Program-made: the position numbers and the translations under genes
Shown: positions 52,938 through 54,750 of the stretch, piece after piece
How positions within the stretch are numbered: position 1 is the stretch's first letter
Layout of the letters: each line of letters begins with the position of its first letter
Assembly: GCA_017937735.1 (NCBI GenBank)
Contig: JAGBCZ010000013.1
Span: 1 to 54,750, forward strand
DNA length: 54,750 nucleotides
Direction of reading: 5' to 3'
Origin: Alphaproteobacteria bacterium
Lineage (GTDB): Bacteria > Pseudomonadota > Alphaproteobacteria > Rs-D84
The notes under the pieces: model-generated
What the model was told of the DNA's origin: nothing
The model's database searches: none
The model's input: the letters and a program-made list of their open reading frames with translations, nothing else

Positions 52938-53486
52938 TTATTTCGCAGGCGCAATTATAATGGATTTAGTTCTTTCATCTGGTTTTGATTTTGATTCCAT
53001 ATTACCCTTGTCGCCAATTATTTCCAAAATGCGTGCAAATAATTCTGGTACCGCATCTTTGCCACGTGCCAAAACCTTTTTAGAACCTTTGGTCATAACA
53101 GATATTTTAACCTTGTTACCTTCGCCCAAGAATTCAAAAACCTTTTTCAATTTGATATTCAAATCATTTTCTTCGATAAAAGGTTTTATCCAAACTTCTT
53201 TTAATTCTGTTGTTTTTTGGTTCTTTTTCGCCTCTGATGCGCGCTTTTTCTGTTCGTATTTGAATTTACCATAATCCATAACTTTTACAATTGGAACAGG
53301 TGCATTTGCGTTCATTTCCACCAAATCAAGGCCAGCATCCGATGCAATCTGTAATGCCTGATTTATTGGCATCGCACCCATATTTTGTCCATCAAAATTG
53401 ATTACTTGTACTGTCTTGGCAGTAATACGATTATTCATACGTGGTCCCGTATCACGGCGATTATCACGATTAAATGTAGGTTTAAT
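52938..53486 (-). CDS. infC: Translation initiation factor IF-3, AUU start
   Basis: The factor keeps ribosomal subunits apart and checks initiator tRNA pairing. An N-terminal domain (NNRITAKTVQVINFDG, VEMNANAPVPIVKVMDYGKFKYEQKKR) and a C-terminal domain (KEVWIKPFIEENDLNIKLKKVFEFL, KVKISVMTKGSK) are clear. The first ATG (53438) omits residues always found before this point. Sixteen codons further up, an ATT at 53486 has AAAGGAG six bases upstream, giving 182 residues with the usual basic N-terminus (NRDNRRDTGPR). AUU as an infC start is the known basis of IF-3 autoregulation in E. coli. The usual neighbours thrS, rpmI and rplT are not adjacent. Confidence 0.92.
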   Translation of the reverse strand: MKPTFNRDNRRDTGPRMNNRITAKTVQVINFDGQNMGAMPINQALQIASDAGLDLVEMNANAPVPIVKVMDYGKFKYEQKKRASEAKKNQKTTELKEVWIKPFIEENDLNIKLKKVFEFLGEGNKVKISVMTKGSKKVLARGKDAVPELFARILEIIGDKGNMESKSKPDERTKSIIIAPAK

Positions 53487-53528
53487 GTTCGGCTCCTTTG
53501 TTAAACATAGGGAAATTATTAACTAAAA

Positions 53529-54281
53529 TTAAGCATTTTTCAAGATATTTTGCATATTTTGCAGGGCTGTCCAAACATCTCTTTTGGCAGCAGGTTTTAA
53601 AATCAAATAATTCGGGTGGAATATCGGTATAACTGTTATTCCATTTTCTAAAACAACCGGTGCACCATGTGATTTCGCCAAATTGACATTGGCATATTCT
53701 GATGCAGGCAATGATCCCAATGTCAAAATAACACGTGGCGCCAGTAATTCTATGGCCTTGTCAACAAACGGACGAGCCAAATCAATTTCTTCACGTGATG
53801 GCGAACGACCGCCAGGCGTACGCCAGAACAACATTGGAATAATAGAAACATTATCACGTGTCAAACCAATCGCAGCCAACATCTTGTCCATCAATTCACC
53901 AACACTGCCAGATAAAATCTGTCCAGTTGCATCATCATCAGAACTGGGGATATCTGTTAGAATCAGTAAATCGCCCTGCCCTGTGTGTGGCAAAACTGTA
54001 TTTGTTACACCGCCACGTAACGGGTGGTTAAATTCTTGTATCATGCGTTTTAACGCATCGATATCTGTGGGCCTGGATGCCATTGAACGCACAGTATCCA
54101 ACGATATTGATTGCACCGGCGCAATCGGTGGTACAACCACAGGGGTTGCACGCCCCGCCCCATTAACCCCAGGTTTTTGAACGGCCTGTTTTTGTGTGTT
54201 TTGCGACACAACAGTTGGAAATTCTGATAATTCCCACTGAACACCCGATAAAGCCAAATCACGCAAAGCGCCGTTGAACAT
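53529..54281 (-). CDS. Uracil-DNA glycosylase family 4-like protein without iron-sulfur cysteines
   Basis: The 250-residue product starts at the ATG at 54281, with AAGGAAA upstream. A variable N-terminal half is followed by the UDG fold: DKMLAAIGLTRDNVSIIPMLFWRTPGGRSPS, RPFVDKAIELLAPRVILTLGS and IPIFHPNYLILKP, the last with the conserved motif histidine. The usual GEAPG motif is replaced by LTDIPSSDDD, and no cysteine remains where the [4Fe-4S] ligands sit (FNHPLRG replaces the C-x-L type motif; LARPFV replaces a cysteine-containing motif). Catalysis may be altered or lost. It is divergent from pal. Confidence 0.75.
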   Translation of the reverse strand: MFNGALRDLALSGVQWELSEFPTVVSQNTQKQAVQKPGVNGAGRATPVVVPPIAPVQSISLDTVRSMASRPTDIDALKRMIQEFNHPLRGGVTNTVLPHTGQGDLLILTDIPSSDDDATGQILSGSVGELMDKMLAAIGLTRDNVSIIPMLFWRTPGGRSPSREEIDLARPFVDKAIELLAPRVILTLGSLPASEYANVNLAKSHGAPVVLENGITVIPIFHPNYLILKPAAKRDVWTALQNMQNILKNA

Positions 54282-54358
54282 TTTTGTTTTTCCTTGATTT
54301 TTTAAACGTTGTATTATACAATATAGCACGAGCAACAAAAACTCAAGGGAGTATTTTC

Positions 54359-54750
54359 ATGAAAATTAAAAATCTTGCTTTGTTGGCTGGCGTTGCAGGC
54401 TTGTTGGCTGCATGCGGTGGTTCTATTGTTGAACCAGCTGACTTGAACGATCAACGTGTATTCTTTGATTTCAACTCTGCTGAAATCTCTAAAGAAGCAA
54501 AAAACAACCTGTTGGGTCAGGCATTGTATATGAAAAACCACGAAGATGTTAAAATCCAAATCGCAGGTAACTGTGACGAACGTGGTTCAACAGAATACAA
54601 CTTGGCACTGGGTGCACGCCGTGCAAACGCTGCTAAATCAGTTATCGTAAATGACGGTATCGATTCTAAACGTATTTCTACTATCTCTTATGGTAAAGAA
54701 CGCCCATTGGTAAAAGGTACAGGCGAAAAAGTTTGGAAAATGAACCGTAA
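54359..54750 (+). CDS. pal: Peptidoglycan-associated lipoprotein Pal, cut by window end
   Basis: A lipoprotein signal ends in LLAACGG (Cys20). The OmpA-like domain follows: VFFDFNSAEI, IQIAGNCDERGSTEYNLALGARRANAA and SYGKERPLVKG. The order and spacing are those of Pal in the Tol-Pal system, which anchors the outer membrane to peptidoglycan. 130 codons are present and the frame continues past the window; the family is about 160-170 residues. An AGGGAG site precedes the ATG. Codon use is GCT- and GGT-rich, suggesting high expression. tolB should lie nearby but is not in the window. Confidence 0.94.
   Translation, partial: MKIKNLALLAGVAGLLAACGGSIVEPADLNDQRVFFDFNSAEISKEAKNNLLGQALYMKNHEDVKIQIAGNCDERGSTEYNLALGARRANAAKSVIVNDGIDSKRISTISYGKERPLVKGTGEKVWKMNR

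Overview
The window looks like chromosomal DNA of an AT-rich, Gram-negative alphaproteobacterium, possibly host-associated and with a reduced genome; I cannot name the genus. Supporting signs are an rpoH-type heat-shock sigma factor, a DUF4167-like protein, a BamB/YfgM pair, lipopolysaccharide export genes (LptF, LptD), an rpmE next to a SuhB-family gene, and five VirB6-like type IV secretion membrane proteins in a row, a multiplicity best known from Rickettsiales. Almost all the DNA is coding. I see no rRNA, CRISPR array, prophage or transposase.

Layout. 1-3008: peptidoglycan synthesis (mraY, cut by the window edge, and a class A penicillin-binding protein). 3174-11779: two very large secreted proteins built on repeated C-x6-C cysteine pairs, flanking uvrD and dnaQ. 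11893-15863: a VIT-like transporter, an OmpH/Skp-like chaperone, an OmpA-type lipoprotein, a prepilin-like protein and dnaX. 16404-20257: three consecutive large prepilin-like proteins, probably PilV-type minor pilins. 20278-22229: zinc-ribbon membrane protein, secreted protein and an RluD-type pseudouridine synthase. 22313-24847: an OmpA lipoprotein broken by one stop codon, tRNA-Val, bamB and yfgM. 24903-30516: rpoH, porin, phosphate butyryltransferase-like gene and ppdK. 30604-37040: xseB, mutS, truB, rpsO and der. 37114-39075: a MacB-like ABC exporter. 39138-44177: an lptF-lptD-surA-rlmN operon on the minus strand. 44246-50833: the VirB6 array around a compact divergent promoter. 50902-54750: rpmE, a SuhB pseudoenzyme, a structured leader RNA with a small HTH gene, infC with an AUU start, a uracil-DNA glycosylase-like protein and pal.

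The most unusual points are: (1) a leader RNA at 52649-52826 with mutually exclusive antiterminator and terminator helices in front of a 62-residue HTH gene, which looks like an undescribed riboswitch or attenuator; (2) five tandem VirB6-like proteins without the rest of a secretion system nearby; (3) the paralogous C-x6-C secreted giants; (4) three PilV-like prepilins in tandem; (5) a dispersed AGTG-rich inverted repeat that sits at gene 3' ends and in three cases supplies the last codons and the stop; (6) several promoters whose -10 box lies only 8-12 bases before the start codon, with no Shine-Dalgarno, suggesting leaderless or nearly leaderless mRNAs.

Many transcription units end in near-identical hairpins of the form AATCCCCC-N4-GGGGGATT. 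All functional calls are by reading motifs; no database search was possible.
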